Assembly (NCBI GenBank): GCA_942490775.1
Contig: CALNYL010000009.1
Location: 372,001-436,000, forward strand
Length of the DNA stretch: 64,000 nucleotides
Origin: UBA6489 sp942490775
Lineage (GTDB): Bacteria > Patescibacteriota > Gracilibacteria > BD1-5 > UBA6164
Reading direction: 5' to 3'
The notes beneath the pieces were generated by a model. It was not told the origin of the DNA. It searched no databases and worked only from the letters and a program-made list of their open reading frames with translations. Positions 1 to 11,947 of this stretch are shown here, piece by piece; positions within the stretch are counted from its first letter, which is position 1; every line of letters starts with the position of its first letter. The translations under genes were made by a program, and so were the position numbers.

Positions 1-2
1 TA

Positions 3-56
3 AAAAACTATACAAACAAAAAACAAATAGACATTGACTTTATAACAAGATATTAA
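3..56 (+). CDS. C-terminal end of an upstream gene (partial)
   Basis: An open frame enters from the left edge and ends at a TAA 10 bases before the next start codon. Only 17 codons are visible, ending in IDIDFITRY. The type III restriction subunit further on has no methyltransferase partner in this window, so this tail could belong to a Mod methyltransferase. That is inference from context only; nothing in the tail proves it. Confidence 0.35.
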   Translation, partial: KNYTNKKQIDIDFITRY

Positions 57-66
57 AAATAAAACT

Positions 67-2712
67 ATGAAAAATATATTTCAAAATGGTTCAGAATGGC
101 TAAGATTTGACTGCCACCTACACACAAAAGCAGATAAAGAATTTACTTATTCTTGAGAAGAAGATTATTACGAAAGCTCTTACATAGAAAAACTACAAAC
201 AGAAAATATAAATATTTGAATTATAGCAAATCATAATAAATTTGACCTAGAAGAATATAAAAAACTCTCAAAAACAGCAAAAAAGAAAGAAATATTTATT
301 CTCCCAGCAGTAGAACTATCAGTAAACGACGGAGCAAATTGAATCCACTGTTTAGTAGTTTTTAACCATGAAGAATGGTTAGAAAACGGAAACAATTATA
401 TTCAGCAATTCATAACAGAAAGCTTTGCAGGAAAACATAATTTTGAAAATGAAAACAGCAGAAGTAATTATGACTTGAAAACAACAATAGAAAAGTTAAA
501 TAAATATCAAAAAAACTATTTCATTATTCTAGCACACTGTGAAGACAAAAGCGGATTCTTTAATGAACTAAGTGGAGGAAGAATCGGAGGATTTAAAGAT
601 AATACAAACTTTAAAAACAATATTTTAGGACTTCAAAAAGCAAGAACAGGAGATAAAATTAATAAATGGAAAAAATGGCTAGGAAATGATTTACCAGCTT
701 TTATAGAATGATCAGACCCAAAAGAAATTAAAGAAATAGGAAAAGGAAAAAGATCATTTATTAAAATCGGAGATTTTAATTTTGAAGCAATAAAATTTGC
801 ACTACAAGAAAAAAAATTGAGAACAAAAAATGAAATCTATAATTATAATACTGAAAAATTTAATATTAAAAAATCAGAAGACTTCATAGAAAAACAAATA
901 AAAACTCAAAATTCATACATAAAATCAATTTCATTTACATGATGAAAACTAAATGGGCAAATTATAAACCTCTCACCTTCTATGAATAATTTTGTATGAA
1001 TCCGTGGAAGCGGAAAATCATCTATTATTGAGATTTTAAGATACACACTAGATATTTCATTTTGAGAAAATTCAGCCGATAAAGAATATAAACAAAACCT
1101 AGTAAGAGAAATGCTGGGAAGTTGATGAAAAGTAAAAATAGTTGCGATAAATCAAGATAATCAAGAATTTATAATAGAAAAAACTCTTAATCATAGCACA
1201 AATATTTCAAAAGAAGGAAAAGAACAAAATATAAATATTGAATCCATTCTACAAAAACCTATCTATTTTTGACAAAAAGACTTATCAAACTACACAGGAA
1301 ATTTTGAAAACGAACTTATAAAAAAGTTTATTGGAAACAAAACAGAAGAAGTACAAGAAAAAATAGAACAAAAACAACTAGAAATTTCATCTAATATTGA
1401 AGCAAGTAAAAAATATAAAAATACTTTAGAAAAAAAAGAAGAAACCATAAAAAAAATAAATGAATTAGAATTAAAAATAGACGAATTTAAAAAACATAAT
1501 CTCGAAGAAAAATTAAAAATTCAAATAGAATTTAATAATGATAAATCAGAACTAAAAAAAATAAATAAAGATTTAAAAGAATTTATAATAGACTTACAAG
1601 AATTTATAAGTAAATATAGAGAAATACCATTTTTTAATAATTTTAAAAAATATGAATCAAAAGAAAATAAAGATGTATTTGAAAGTTATCTTTTAATTAT
1701 AAATCAAATAGAAAATATGTTTTCTAAAATAGAAGAAAATACAAAAGAAATTGATGAAGAATTATTAAAAAAACAATTAAATGAGATTTATAATAAATTC
1801 ATAGAAAAATTTAAAAATAAAGAAGAAGAATTTGCTGAAATTCAAAGAAAAATAAATATTCCAAACCTCAGAGCAGATGATTTTATGGAATACACAAGAC
1901 AATTAAAATTAAGAAAATTAATGCTAAAAGAATATGGAAATGAAGAAAAAAAGAAAACAGAAAATAAAAATACTCTAAATAAATTATTACAAGAATTAGA
2001 AAACCTTTATCTAGAAGAATTTAATATCTTTAAAACAGAAATAGAAAAAATAAATAACTCTCAAGAATTTATAAAACTAAAAATTGAATATAAAGGAAAT
2101 AAAAAAAGTTTAAAAGATTATTTAAAAATGATATTAGGATGAACATGATTATATGAAAATGATTATGAAAAATTATTAAAATATCCAGACTGCATAGAAA
2201 TATACAAAAACCTTGATAAAATAGACCTATGAGGACAAAAATCATCAGCTTTTCAGACAAGATTTTTAGAAAATCTAAAACCATCCCTTACTTTCCAAGT
2301 AGAAAATAAAATAGAAATATACTACCAAGGAAAATTATTAAGTGAACACTCTTTAGGACAAAGAGCCTCTGCTTTGATTATTTTCATACTTACACAAAAG
2401 CAAAATGATATAATAATAATTGACCAACCAGAAGATGATTTAGACAATCAAACAATCTACAAACAAGTAATAAAAGAAATTTTACAATTAAAAACACAAA
2501 CACAGTTCATATTTGCCACCCATAATGCAAATATTCCAGTACTATGAGATGCCGAACAAATAGTAGTTTGTGATTATGACGAAAATAAAATAAACACTAA
2601 AACAGGAAGTATAGACAATAAAGAAATACAAAAAAATATAATTGATGTAATGGAAGGATGAAAAGAAGCCTTTGGAAAAAGAAAAAATATTTACCAAATC
2701 TGGGATAATTAG
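67..2712 (+). CDS. TrlF-like protein: PHP domain fused to SMC/RecF-type ATPase
   Basis: Read with TGA as Gly this is one 881-residue protein. The N-terminal ~290 residues look like a PHP metal-dependent phosphoesterase: an HxH motif (FDCHLHT), AVELSV, and ILAHCED. The later SD(A)H-type motif appears as GSDPKE, so one metal ligand may be missing. Walker A (GIRGSGKSS) begins near residue 317. A long Lys/Glu-rich coiled coil follows, then an ABC-type signature (LGQRAS), Walker B (IIIIDQPEDD) and an H-loop (ATHN). This is the architecture of the TrlF family of PHP-ATPases, which occur in defence islands. The adjacent Schlafen-type and restriction genes fit that. The molecular function is not established; nuclease or phosphoesterase activity gated by ATP is inference. 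Confidence 0.8.
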
Positions 2713-2730
2713 AAATCTTAGAAAACAGAA

Positions 2731-2854
2731 AACCTCTCACTTGAATTCTCTCTCCTTCTCAGGGGAAAGAGGCAAGACCATTAAATTAAGGACTTTTAAA
2801 ATAATTCATACCTGAATCCTTTCCTTTAATACTAAAGGAAAGGGGCTACAAATG
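2731..2854. repeat. two intergenic palindromic repeats
   Basis: The gap between the first two genes holds two short imperfect palindromes. The first pairs CCTCTC... with ...GAAAGAGG. The second has an 11-base stem CCTTTCCTTTA / TAAAGGAAAGG with a 4-base loop (2818-2843), followed by GGGCTACAAAT. Close relatives of both recur near 28641, 30635, 30691, 33133 and 35157, always between genes. Confidence 0.7.
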
Positions 2855-2932
2855 TTCTTAACTTAATGACATTGGGGAAAGAGGCTAAATTTTTTAGTGA
2901 AATAATTATTTTAATTTTTTTATTTTAAAAAT

Positions 2933-4105
2933 ATGGATAGATTTACAAAAACAGAAATTTTAGAAAAAATATCTTGTGGAGAAGACAGTTTTACTCAATT
3001 TAAAGAATCAATAATTCATGATGACTCTTTAGCAAAAGAATTAGTAGCATTTTCTAATGCAGAATGATGAGTTATTTTTTTTGGAGTAACAAATGAAGGA
3101 AAAATCAAATGATTAGAATATGAAGAAATAGAAAAATTATGACAAAAAATAAGCAATGTAGCAAAAAATAATGTTTCCCCACCCATATATCCATTCACAG
3201 AAAATATAAAAATTTATGATAAAATCATTACAATTGTTTATGTATCAAAAGGAGAAAACAAACCTTATCAAACAAATAAAGGAGATTTTTATACAAAATC
3301 AGGACCAGACAAAAAGAAAATTTCACAAGAACAACTAAGAAGACTCTTTCAAGAATCAAAAAACCTATTTGCAGATGAACAAGTAATCTCTGAGAGTAAT
3401 ATCACAGATTTAAATCAACAACTTTTTTTTAAATATTTAAAAAAAGATAATTCAAAAAAACTAGAAGAATTAAAAAAAGGAGAATTGAGTCTATCCAAAA
3501 TTTTAGAAAATAAAATTATAATGAAAGAGGGAAAATTAACATTAGTTGGAAATCTTATTTTTGGAATTGAACCACAACGATTTACGACAATGAAGGCTTT
3601 TTATATTGATTGCTGTTATTTTGATTGAAATGATATTTCTGTAAATAAATATATTTCTCAAGAACGAGTTTATGGAGATTTTGAAACTTTATATACAAAA
3701 AGCTTTAATTTTATTACAAGTAATTTACAAAAAAAACAGGTTGAGGAAAATTTTAATTCAAATGGAGTTATTGAAATTGATAAAAGAATTTTAGGTGAAC
3801 TTATTACAAATGCTTTAGTTCATAGAGATTATTATATTAATTCTTCTATTAAAATATTTATGTTTCATAATAGAATTGAAATTATTAGCCCCTGAAAACT
3901 GCCAAACTCTTTGACAATAGAAAATATAAAAGTTGGTTCAACAGTTAGACGAAATCAAATAATTGAATCTATTTCTAAAAATGTTTTAACATATAGTGGT
4001 TATGGCTCAGGAATAAAAAGGGTTTTGGAAATAAACCCAAATGTAGAGTTTATCAATGATAAAGAAAAAGAAGAATTTAAATGTATTATCCCTAGAACTA
4101 ATTAA
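2933..4105 (+). CDS. AlbA_2/Schlafen-type putative DNA-binding, ATP-binding protein
   Basis: A 390-residue protein. The N-terminal ~130 residues match the AlbA_2 (Schlafen, formerly AAA_4) domain: ExxxxEFK-like TQFKES, then LVAFSNAEGGVIFFGV and the FYTKSG strand. The C-terminal half carries a HATPase_c_4-like region with LGELITNALVHRDYY and an ISPGKLPNSLTIENI stretch typical of this family. It ends 10 bases before the type III restriction gene and follows the TrlF-like gene, so it is probably part of the same defence block. Proteins of this family are often annotated as ATP-dependent DNA helicase-like or transcriptional regulators; here regulation or nucleic acid binding is inference. Confidence 0.85.
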
Positions 4106-4115
4106 AAATTAAACC

Positions 4116-7043
4116 ATGACAAAATTTAACTTTGAAAAAAACCTAGAACACCAAAGCCAAGCAGTAAAATCAACTGTTAAAATTTTTGACGGCATAGAAA
4201 TAATAACACCCAAAGAAATAGAAAAACAATACATCAACCCACACCTTGATAAAGAAAGAAATTTTAAATATGCTAAAAACATAATTAACACCCAAGAACA
4301 AAACCACATTGAAAAAAACACAAAAAAAGAAAGCAACATCATAGACATAATGATGGAAACATGAACAGGAAAAACCTACACCTATACAAAAACCATATTT
4401 GAACTAAACAAACTATATGGAATCTTTAAGTTTGTAGTAATAGTCCCAACACTACCAATAAAAGCAGGTACAATAAACTTTTTAAACTCCGACAGTGCCA
4501 GAGAACACTTTAAAGAACAATACTCAAAAACAATAAAACTACATATCATAGAAAGCAAAAAAAACACAAAAAATAAAAAATCCTATATGCCCCCAGCAAT
4601 AAGCAGTTTTGTAAACTCAGGAAGTTTTGAAAAAAATAAAATTCAAGTACTCATCATAAACACCTGAATGATAAATTCAAAAACAATGCAAGAAAAATTT
4701 GATACAAACCTATTTGATAAATATCCAACACCATTTGAAGCAATCAAAGCCACAAAACCATTTATGATTATTGACGAACCACACAAATTTGCCAAAGAAA
4801 ACACCACTTGGAAAAACATCCAAAAAATAAACCCCCAATATATTATAAGATACGGAGCAACATTCCCAGAAAAAGAAATAAAACAAAAAAATATACTCTG
4901 AAAAATAGAAACAATAAAAATCAAAGACTACCATAACCTAATTTATACACTAACCGCTGTTGACTCTTTTAATAAAAATTTAGTAAAAGGAGTCATAGGA
5001 CACATCACAGAATTTGAAACAGGAAAAAATGCAGTAGTAAAATTTGTAAACTCAGACTGAAAAGAAGCAAGTTTTGAACTCACAGAAAACAATACAAAAA
5101 AAACCTTCAAAATAAGCAAAAAAGAAAGTCTAGAAAAAGTACATACAGCAATGACAGAACTATTTATTGAAAACCTAAATAAAACCACTATTATTCTATC
5201 AAATGGACTAGAACTAAAAAAAGGAAATAAAATAAACCCCTATTCCTATGCAGAAACACTACAAGAAACAATGATTCAAAAAGCCATCAAACACCACTTC
5301 AAACAAGAAAAACAATTACTCACAAGAGAAGTAAAAATAAAACCACTAACACTATTTTTTATTGACAATATAGAAGAATATAGAAACAAAGACTGATACA
5401 TTAAAAAAACTGTAGAAAAATATATAAAAGCAGAAGCAACAGAACTGCTAAAAACAGAAAAAAATGAATTTTATAAAAAATACTTACAAAAAACTCTAAA
5501 CGATATTTCAAAAACATGTTGATGATACTTTGCAGCTGATAAAAAAGAAACAGACGAAGTTATAGAAAAAGAAGTAAATGAAATATTACACGACAAACAA
5601 GCAATTCTGGACATAGAAAACCCAAGAAGATTTATTTTCTCAAAATGGACACTAAGAGAATGATGGGATAACCCAAATATTTTTCAAATATGTAAACTAA
5701 GAAGCAGCGGATCTGAAATATCAAAACTACAAGAAGTCGGAAGATGACTTCGTTTACCAGTAAACCAGTATTGAAACCGTGTAAAAAATGAGCAATTCTT
5801 CTTAAACTATTTTGTAGACTTTACAGAAAATGACTTTGTAGAAAAACTAGTAAATGAAATAAATAAAAAATCATGAGCAATTTCAAGAGAAGATATTCCA
5901 GAAAAACTTAGAGAAGACATCATTCAAAAAATTGTTGAGAAATATAATATCAAAGAAGAAGAATTATTAGAAAAATTAGATAATGAAAATATTATAAAAA
6001 GAAATAATGACTTTAAAGAAAACTGATTTGAATACATAAAAACAAATTATCCCCTTATATTTGAAGGAATTGATTCTAATAAAATAAGAAAAGCAACAAA
6101 CACTAAAAAGAAATTAACAATAAGAGTAGAAAAATACCCAGAACTTAAAAAATTATGGGAAAAACTAAATGAAAAAGTAGTTTTAGAATATAAAATAGAA
6201 AATGAAGAAAAATTTAAAGAACTTTTTATAGATTTTATAAAAATATGACAAAATAAATCTTCTTTCTCAATCGAAGGAATAAAAGAAAAAATGTCAAAAA
6301 TGGCTATTGAAGACTGAAAAGCCCTTATAAAAGAAGAAGTCGCTGTATATGGAAGTGACACAACACCAATCTCAACAATGAAATATAATGATTTTCTAAA
6401 ACAGCTCTCAAATTTGCTAAATATAAACATAAAAACAGTTCATGAATCTTTTATTGAATCCAAAATACCAATAAATAAATATCTCAATCAATCAACAATT
6501 AGAATATTTAAACAAGAATTTGATAATTATTTAATGTATAAAGCCTTAAATAAATTTAGTATAGAATACCAAAAAGTAGAAAGCTGTGTTCATCCGACAA
6601 AATTTACAAACAGTAATTGAAAAATAAAAAATGAAATTAACACTTCAGATATTGGAACTTCTCTCTCAGAAGAAAAAGTAGCAGACAACTATTTCTTTGA
6701 TGAACTATTTTATGATTCAGAATTAGAAAAAGAAAACATAAAAACAAATATAAGTGAAGTAACAGTTTTTACTAAAATCCCTAAAAACTCAATCAAAATC
6801 CCCATTGCATGAGGAAAAAGCTATTCCCCTGATTTCGCTTATGTTTTAAACTATAAAGACGGTAACAAAAAACTGTACTTTGTAGTAGAAACAAAAAATA
6901 CTGATGAATGAAATCTAAGAAATGAGGAAAAACAAAAAATAAAACATGCTGAAAAGTTTTTTGGAAATGATATTCAAATAAAATTCAAAACTCAATTTAA
7001 TAATAGAAAAATAGAGACCCTAATCAAAGAAGTTTATAAATAA
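4116..7043 (+). CDS. type III restriction enzyme, Res subunit (helicase-endonuclease)
   Basis: A 975-residue protein with the features of type III Res subunits. Walker A is METGTGKT near residue 81-88, where the middle Gly is a TGA codon. The DEAD-box-like motif II is DEPH, and motif III is YGATFPE. Helicase motif VI appears as QEVGRGLRLP. The C-terminal ~110 residues contain a PD-(D/E)xK-type nuclease core, SPDFAYV followed by FVVETKN. Res subunits translocate on DNA and cut only together with a Mod methyltransferase that reads the site. No mod gene is in the window; it may lie just upstream of position 1. The protein looks intact. Confidence 0.92.
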
Positions 7044-7045
7044 AA

Positions 7046-7071
7046 AAAGGAAAATTCTAAAATTTTCCTTT
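7046..7071 (+). terminator. hairpin after the restriction gene
   Basis: A perfect 11-base stem AAAGGAAAATT / AATTTTCCTTT with a CTAA loop starts 2 bases past the stop codon. The 3' tract is A-rich rather than T-rich, so it would act as a simple hairpin or as a terminator for transcription from the other side. Confidence 0.5.
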
Positions 7072-7111
7072 AAAAAAACTAAAAATGACAGTAAGTTGGT
7101 ATAATTCTTAA

Positions 7112-8460
7112 ATTCAATAAACTTTCACCAGATAAAGCTTAGTTTTTCCTTATCCTAAGATAAAACTAGAACCTAAAGCAAATAAAAAAAACACGATACT
7201 AAATATCGTGTTTTTTTGTTGTAAAAAGTCAAAAAAACTCTTGACAAAGCCAAGAGTTTCAAAATTTCAAGTATATATATTATTACCATATAAAAATATA
7301 CTTATGAAAAAGAATATATGAATTACAACAAAAATCAAACATTTTAGTAAAATTTTTAAAGATAAAAGAACTTATGAAATTTTTAAAACGATAATAAGTT
7401 GAATCTTATGCCTAAAAAACTGGAAACAATGAGATTTGGCAAATATCTGATGAAAAACATTAGCACAAATTCAATATTTCTTTTACAAATCTAATTGGAG
7501 TTCCAAATTACTAAACCAATTTAGAGTGAGTTGGATTAGGAATAAAATATCATGATGTGCTGATAAAATAAGTGATATCGTAATATTTGATTGAAGTATT
7601 ATGACTAAAAATATAAAATCTAATTTTTCTGGTTTTGCTAATTGGTTCTTTTCAAATAAAGATAAAAAAGTAGTAAATTGATTAGAAATATTTTGAGCAA
7701 GTATAATAACCAAAACAAAAATAAGATATATGTTAAAGAAGGCAAATGTAATGTATCTTGAAAAATGAAGAATGTGGGTATTTAAAGATGTTTATTTAAA
7801 AAGTTGGATTAAAAAAAAAAAAAATACTGGACTATAATAGTGTATCATGTAAATTGAGCAAAGGTTCCTATGGTAATAGCAACCTCGGCTTCCTTAGAAG
7901 ATGTTTATGAAAATATGATTAGAAAAAGAGGAGATTTATCTTGGAAAGATAAAATTAAAGAAAATCAGATTGATAAAAAATTAGTTATAAAATGACAAGA
8001 AAGTGAAATTTATAGTTGCTTTGTATTATTGTATAGAAGAAGATGGAGCATTGAAGAATGCTTTAAAGAACTTAAATCATACATCTGTTTTGAGAACTTT
8101 AAGGTAACTTCTTATGAATCTATTATGAAATATTTTCATATTATTTTAGTGGTTCATACCTTGCTTACAATAATGAGCTATGGTCTTTGTTTAAGCAAAG
8201 ACTCCTTTGAATTTGTATATGGATATTTAAAAGAAAAACGAAATATTAAGAAGAAAAAAAGTTCTAAAACTAAACAGATAACTATTGTTTGAGTTAAGCT
8301 TTTTATTGAGATGATGTTTCAAACTTGATTTGTATGAAAAGTTAAGTGAAAACATAAAAAGACATTAGCTCAGGTACTTAAAACGAGTGTTTGCTTGAAG
8401 TCTAATTTAGCTCTAAATTAAAGGGAAAGATTGAGGTTAGGAGAGAAAAGTTTATTGAAT
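7112..8460 (+). mobile_element. IS4-family insertion sequence, copy 1 (decayed)
   Basis: The 1349-base element is bounded by inverted repeats ATTCAATAAACTTT (left) and its complement (right). TTAA directly abuts both ends and may be a 4-base target duplication, though it is also self-complementary. The left end holds two hairpins (around 7189-7220 and 7233-7260) that would block read-through into the transposase. A near-identical copy lies at 23638-25829 in the same orientation. Confidence 0.88.
7304..8421 (+). pseudogene. IS4-family transposase, frameshifted
   Basis: The first frame runs from ATG to a frameshift in a long A run near 7812-7825. Comparison with copy 2 shows four bases lost and a following substitution. 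The second part carries the exact IS4 signature Y-(2)-R-(3)-E-(6)-K in YRRRWSIEECFKELK, the C-terminal DDE-domain hallmark. The upstream half contains a probable first Asp in VIFDGSIM. Since the frame is broken, the element is probably not autonomous unless an intact copy exists elsewhere in the genome. Confidence 0.85.
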
Positions 8461-8471
8461 TTAAGGTTTAT

Positions 8472-9296
8472 TTATGAAACTGTAAATTTACCGTAGATAA
8501 AGTCATCAAATTCTCTGTCTGAGAATGTTTTTGGGATGATTTTATTTTTGTTTTCTAGTATGATTTTTGATAGATTGTTATATTTTTCTAAATCACTATG
8601 ATTTTCATCAAATTCGTATAGTGTCATATTTTTTTTTTCTGCTCTTAGTATTTTTTCTGATCTACTAAGGGTTCAGACTATTTGTGTTCATAGGTAGTTT
8701 GAAAATTCTTTTACTACATTATTATTGCTTTTGTTGCTTCTTAGGTTTAGTATTAGTCATGATAATCAGATTTTATTTCTTCTATAGTTTACTATTGCTT
8801 TTGCTATGTTATTAGCGGCATACATACTCATAATTTCTTCTGATAGTACTATGTATACTTGGTCAGCAAATCATATTTTTAGGGGAGATGCAAATCATCA
8901 GCAAACTACATCTCAAAGTACATCAAATATTACTATGTCATAGTTTCATTTTTCTAGTAATCATATTTCTTCAAATATTTCAAACATAAGTGATATCCCC
9001 CTTCCTGCACATCATAGTCATGCTATGGGTCATCAGGCTTCTATACAGTCGATTCAAAATCTTCATTTGTGGATTATTATATCTTTTGTGAAGTCAAAGA
9101 TGTCTTTGTTTCTTGATAAGTCTATTACAGTTGGGATATCTCTTACTCAGTTTAAAATTCTTTTACATGAGTCGTGTTTAGGGTCGCATCATACTTGAAG
9201 GACTTTTAATCATTTTTTTGCAAATGATACTGATAGATGTGTGGATACGGTTGATTTTCAAATTCAGCCTTTTCAGTATATTACTATTTTTTTCAT
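8472..9296 (-). CDS. NifH/BchL-like nitrogenase iron protein homologue (1)
   Basis: A 274-residue protein, the usual length for NifH-type iron proteins. The P-loop YGKGGIGKST is at residues 7-16. The two [4Fe-4S] bridging cysteines are kept: Cys96 in GLGCAGRG and Cys132 in LGDVVCGGF. IMSMYAANN matches the NifH segment MMAMYAANN more than the BchX or BchL version. Members of this family hydrolyse ATP to send electrons to a component-1 partner. It lies 94 bases downstream of pnp on the same strand, and its stop is 12 bases from the end of IS copy 1. A paralogue lies at 13378-14208. No component-1 gene is directly adjacent; candidates are 14984-18138 and 31903-33116. The substrate is unknown. 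Confidence 0.9.
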
Positions 9297-9390
9297 ATTT
9301 TAATTTATTTAATCATACTTTTTTAAGACTTTATGGTAATTATATAAAATCTGTGGATATAGGAAAAAGCAAAATTACAAAACTTTTCTA

Positions 9391-11598
9391 CTAAATCTTC
9401 ATCAAACCAATTCTTCCTTTCATCATATCCACCTGAATAACCTCAATATTAACAATATCTCATACTTTAACAACATCTTCCACTTTTATAACTCTTTCTT
9501 TAGCTAATTTTGAAATATGTATCATCCCTGATTTTCCTCTAAACTCTACTATAGCTCCTATTCCATCCAATATCCTAGCTATTTTTCACTCCAACTTATC
9601 TCAAACTTTAGGTACCCAAAGTAGCTTTTTTATATCAGCAACTGCTTTTTCTCATCACTCTTGATTTACAGCAGTTATAGTAGTCATACCATCTTCCGCA
9701 ATAGAAACCTTTATACCATACTCTTTTTCCATTCTTTGAACATTTTCCCCTCATTTTCAAATTATTTCCCTGATTTTATCAACTGGTACTTGTATACTCA
9801 TTATAAGAGGAGCATAAGGAGAAAGCTTTTCTGCTACACCTGGTTGTATTTTTTGCATTTCTCAAAGTATATGGTTTATAGAACCTTCCGCTTGAGAAAA
9901 AGCCTCTTTAAATACCTGCATTTTTAATCATTTTATCTTCACATCAAGTTGCATAGCTACAATTCCTTTAGGTGTTCTAGCTAGTTTAAAATCCATATCT
10001 CCTAGAAAGTCTTCCTGTGCTTGTATATCTGAAAGTATTTTATAATCTCAAGTTTCTTCGTTATAAATCATTCACATAGCAATTCAAGCAACAGGTGATT
10101 TTATAGGGACTCCAGCATTCATTAAGCTCATAGAACTACCACAAATAGAAGCCATAGAACTAGAACCATTACAAGTAGTTATTTCACTTACAACCCTTAT
10201 GATATAAGGAAATTCTTCTTCACTTGGTAATACAGTTTCTAATGCTCTTTCTGCTAATGCTCCATGTCAAATTTCTCTTCTCCCTACTCATCTCATCATC
10301 CTAACTTCTCATACTGAATAAGGTGGAAAATTATAATGATGCATATATCTTTTTATTGATTCAGGCATCATACCATCTACAGTTTGTTCATCATCAGGTC
10401 ATCATAGTGTAGTAATACTCATTGCTTGAGTCATACCTCTCTGAAATAGTGCTGAACCATGAGTTCTTGGTAAGAATCCTGTTTCTCAAGTTATTTGTCT
10501 TACTTCATCTATTTGTCTTCCGTCTAGTCTTCTTTCATTTTTTAGAATATTTTCTCTCATAACTTCTTTAACTCTTTTATAAACCAAAGCTCAAACACTT
10601 TCTTCATCTATACAAGAACAGTCTTCATCCTTCATAGCTTTATTTTCAGATTCACAACAGCAATTATCATCTAAACAATCAGAAATAACATTTTCATTAA
10701 AGAGGTACTCTTTAGTTTCAATATCTAATTTATCAAGTTCTTTTTGAAATTCCTTTTTTCATTTATCATAAATAGACTCTAACTTTTCCATTGTTAAAAA
10801 CTCTTTTACTTTATCATAAGCTGTTTCATCTGGTTTGTTGTAAGTTATTTTTACTTCACTTATTCCAAATTCTTTTTTATAATCTTCTATATAATCAATT
10901 TGTGCTTCACAAAGTTCTTTTACTAGGCTATGAGCTTTTTCTAAAGCCTCTAGTATCTCAGCATCTGTTGCTTCTTTTCAGTTTGCTTCTACCATAGTTA
11001 TAGCATCAATTGTTCAAGCCACTATCAAGGTTAACTTAGCATCTTTTTCATCTTCTACACTAGGATTTATTATATATTCTCCCGAACCATTCAAAGAAAG
11101 TTTAATTCCAGAAACTGGTCAATCAAATGGAGTTCCTGCCATTAATAGTGTTAAAGAAGCCCCAGTTATTCACCGAGATCAAAGCTCTTTATTAGAATCA
11201 GAAGATAGTACTGTAGCAATGATTTGTGTATCATTTACTATGCCTTTTGGAAACATAGGTCTAATAGGTCTATCTATAAGTCTAGCTGTAAGTATCGCCA
11301 TATCACTTGGTCTTCACTCTCTCTTCATAAATCTATTTCAACCTATCTTTCAAGTCGCATAATTCTTTTCTTGATAATCCACAACCAGAGGGAAAAAATC
11401 CGCCTTCTGGTTTACTCATACTTCCTTAAATCCAGCGGTTACAAGTAGTATATTATCACCGTCATCACTCATAGTAACTGATCATGAGGCTAATAATGCT
11501 AATTTACCTGTTTCAAAGGCAAAAGTTTTTCCTCATATATTATAACTCTTTTTTAGTGGAGTTATATTTGGTGCCGTTTTATCTGATAATCAAATCAT
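9391..11598 (-). CDS. pnp: polyribonucleotide nucleotidyltransferase (PNPase)
   Basis: A 735-residue protein of normal PNPase length. The N-terminal RNase PH-like domain shows ASGSVTMSD and RLIDRPIRPMFP. The C-terminal ~70 residues form an S1 domain, including VEFRGKSGMIHIS and VKVGDIVNIEVIQVD, and the chain ends at MMKGRIGLMKI. PNPase degrades RNA 3' to 5' by phosphorolysis and is part of the RNA degradosome in many bacteria. A large hairpin lies in its 5' leader at 11650-11700, which could serve autoregulation. The NifH-like gene follows on the same strand. Confidence 0.95.
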
Positions 11599-11649
11599 AG
11601 TAAAAAAAATAAAAAAATAAATATGCTTTTGATTTTATGAAAGTAAATA

Positions 11650-11700
11650 ATGAAATAGTAAAATTTGTAACTAGTGGGGTTACCCACTTTACTATTTCAT
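11650..11700 (-). promoter_or_regulatory. hairpin in the pnp 5' leader
   Basis: A 13-base perfect outer stem (ATGAAATAGTAAA / TTTACTATTTCAT) encloses a 6-base inner stem AGTGGG/CCCACT with a GTTA loop. It starts 52 bases upstream of the pnp start codon. In E. coli, pnp mRNA has a leader hairpin cut by RNase III and used for autocontrol; the analogy is inference. It could also be a terminator for either strand. The rest of the 11599-11947 gap is AT-rich and shows no gene. Confidence 0.55.
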
Positions 11701-11947
11701 CATTTATTACCTTGCATAAAACTCTTAAGTAAAAGCATTATATTTAATAATAAAGAAAATACAAAAAAAAGAGACACTGATTGTAAGAAAAAAATCATTT
11801 TTTTTACACTAATAAATCATTATTACTAATATAATAACATAAAGCATATAATATATTTTTTGCACATAGAAAAAACAGTTAATGAAAAAAGGATTTACAA
11901 TAAAAAAAAATAACATAATATATATAGAATTATAATTCTAAACGAAA

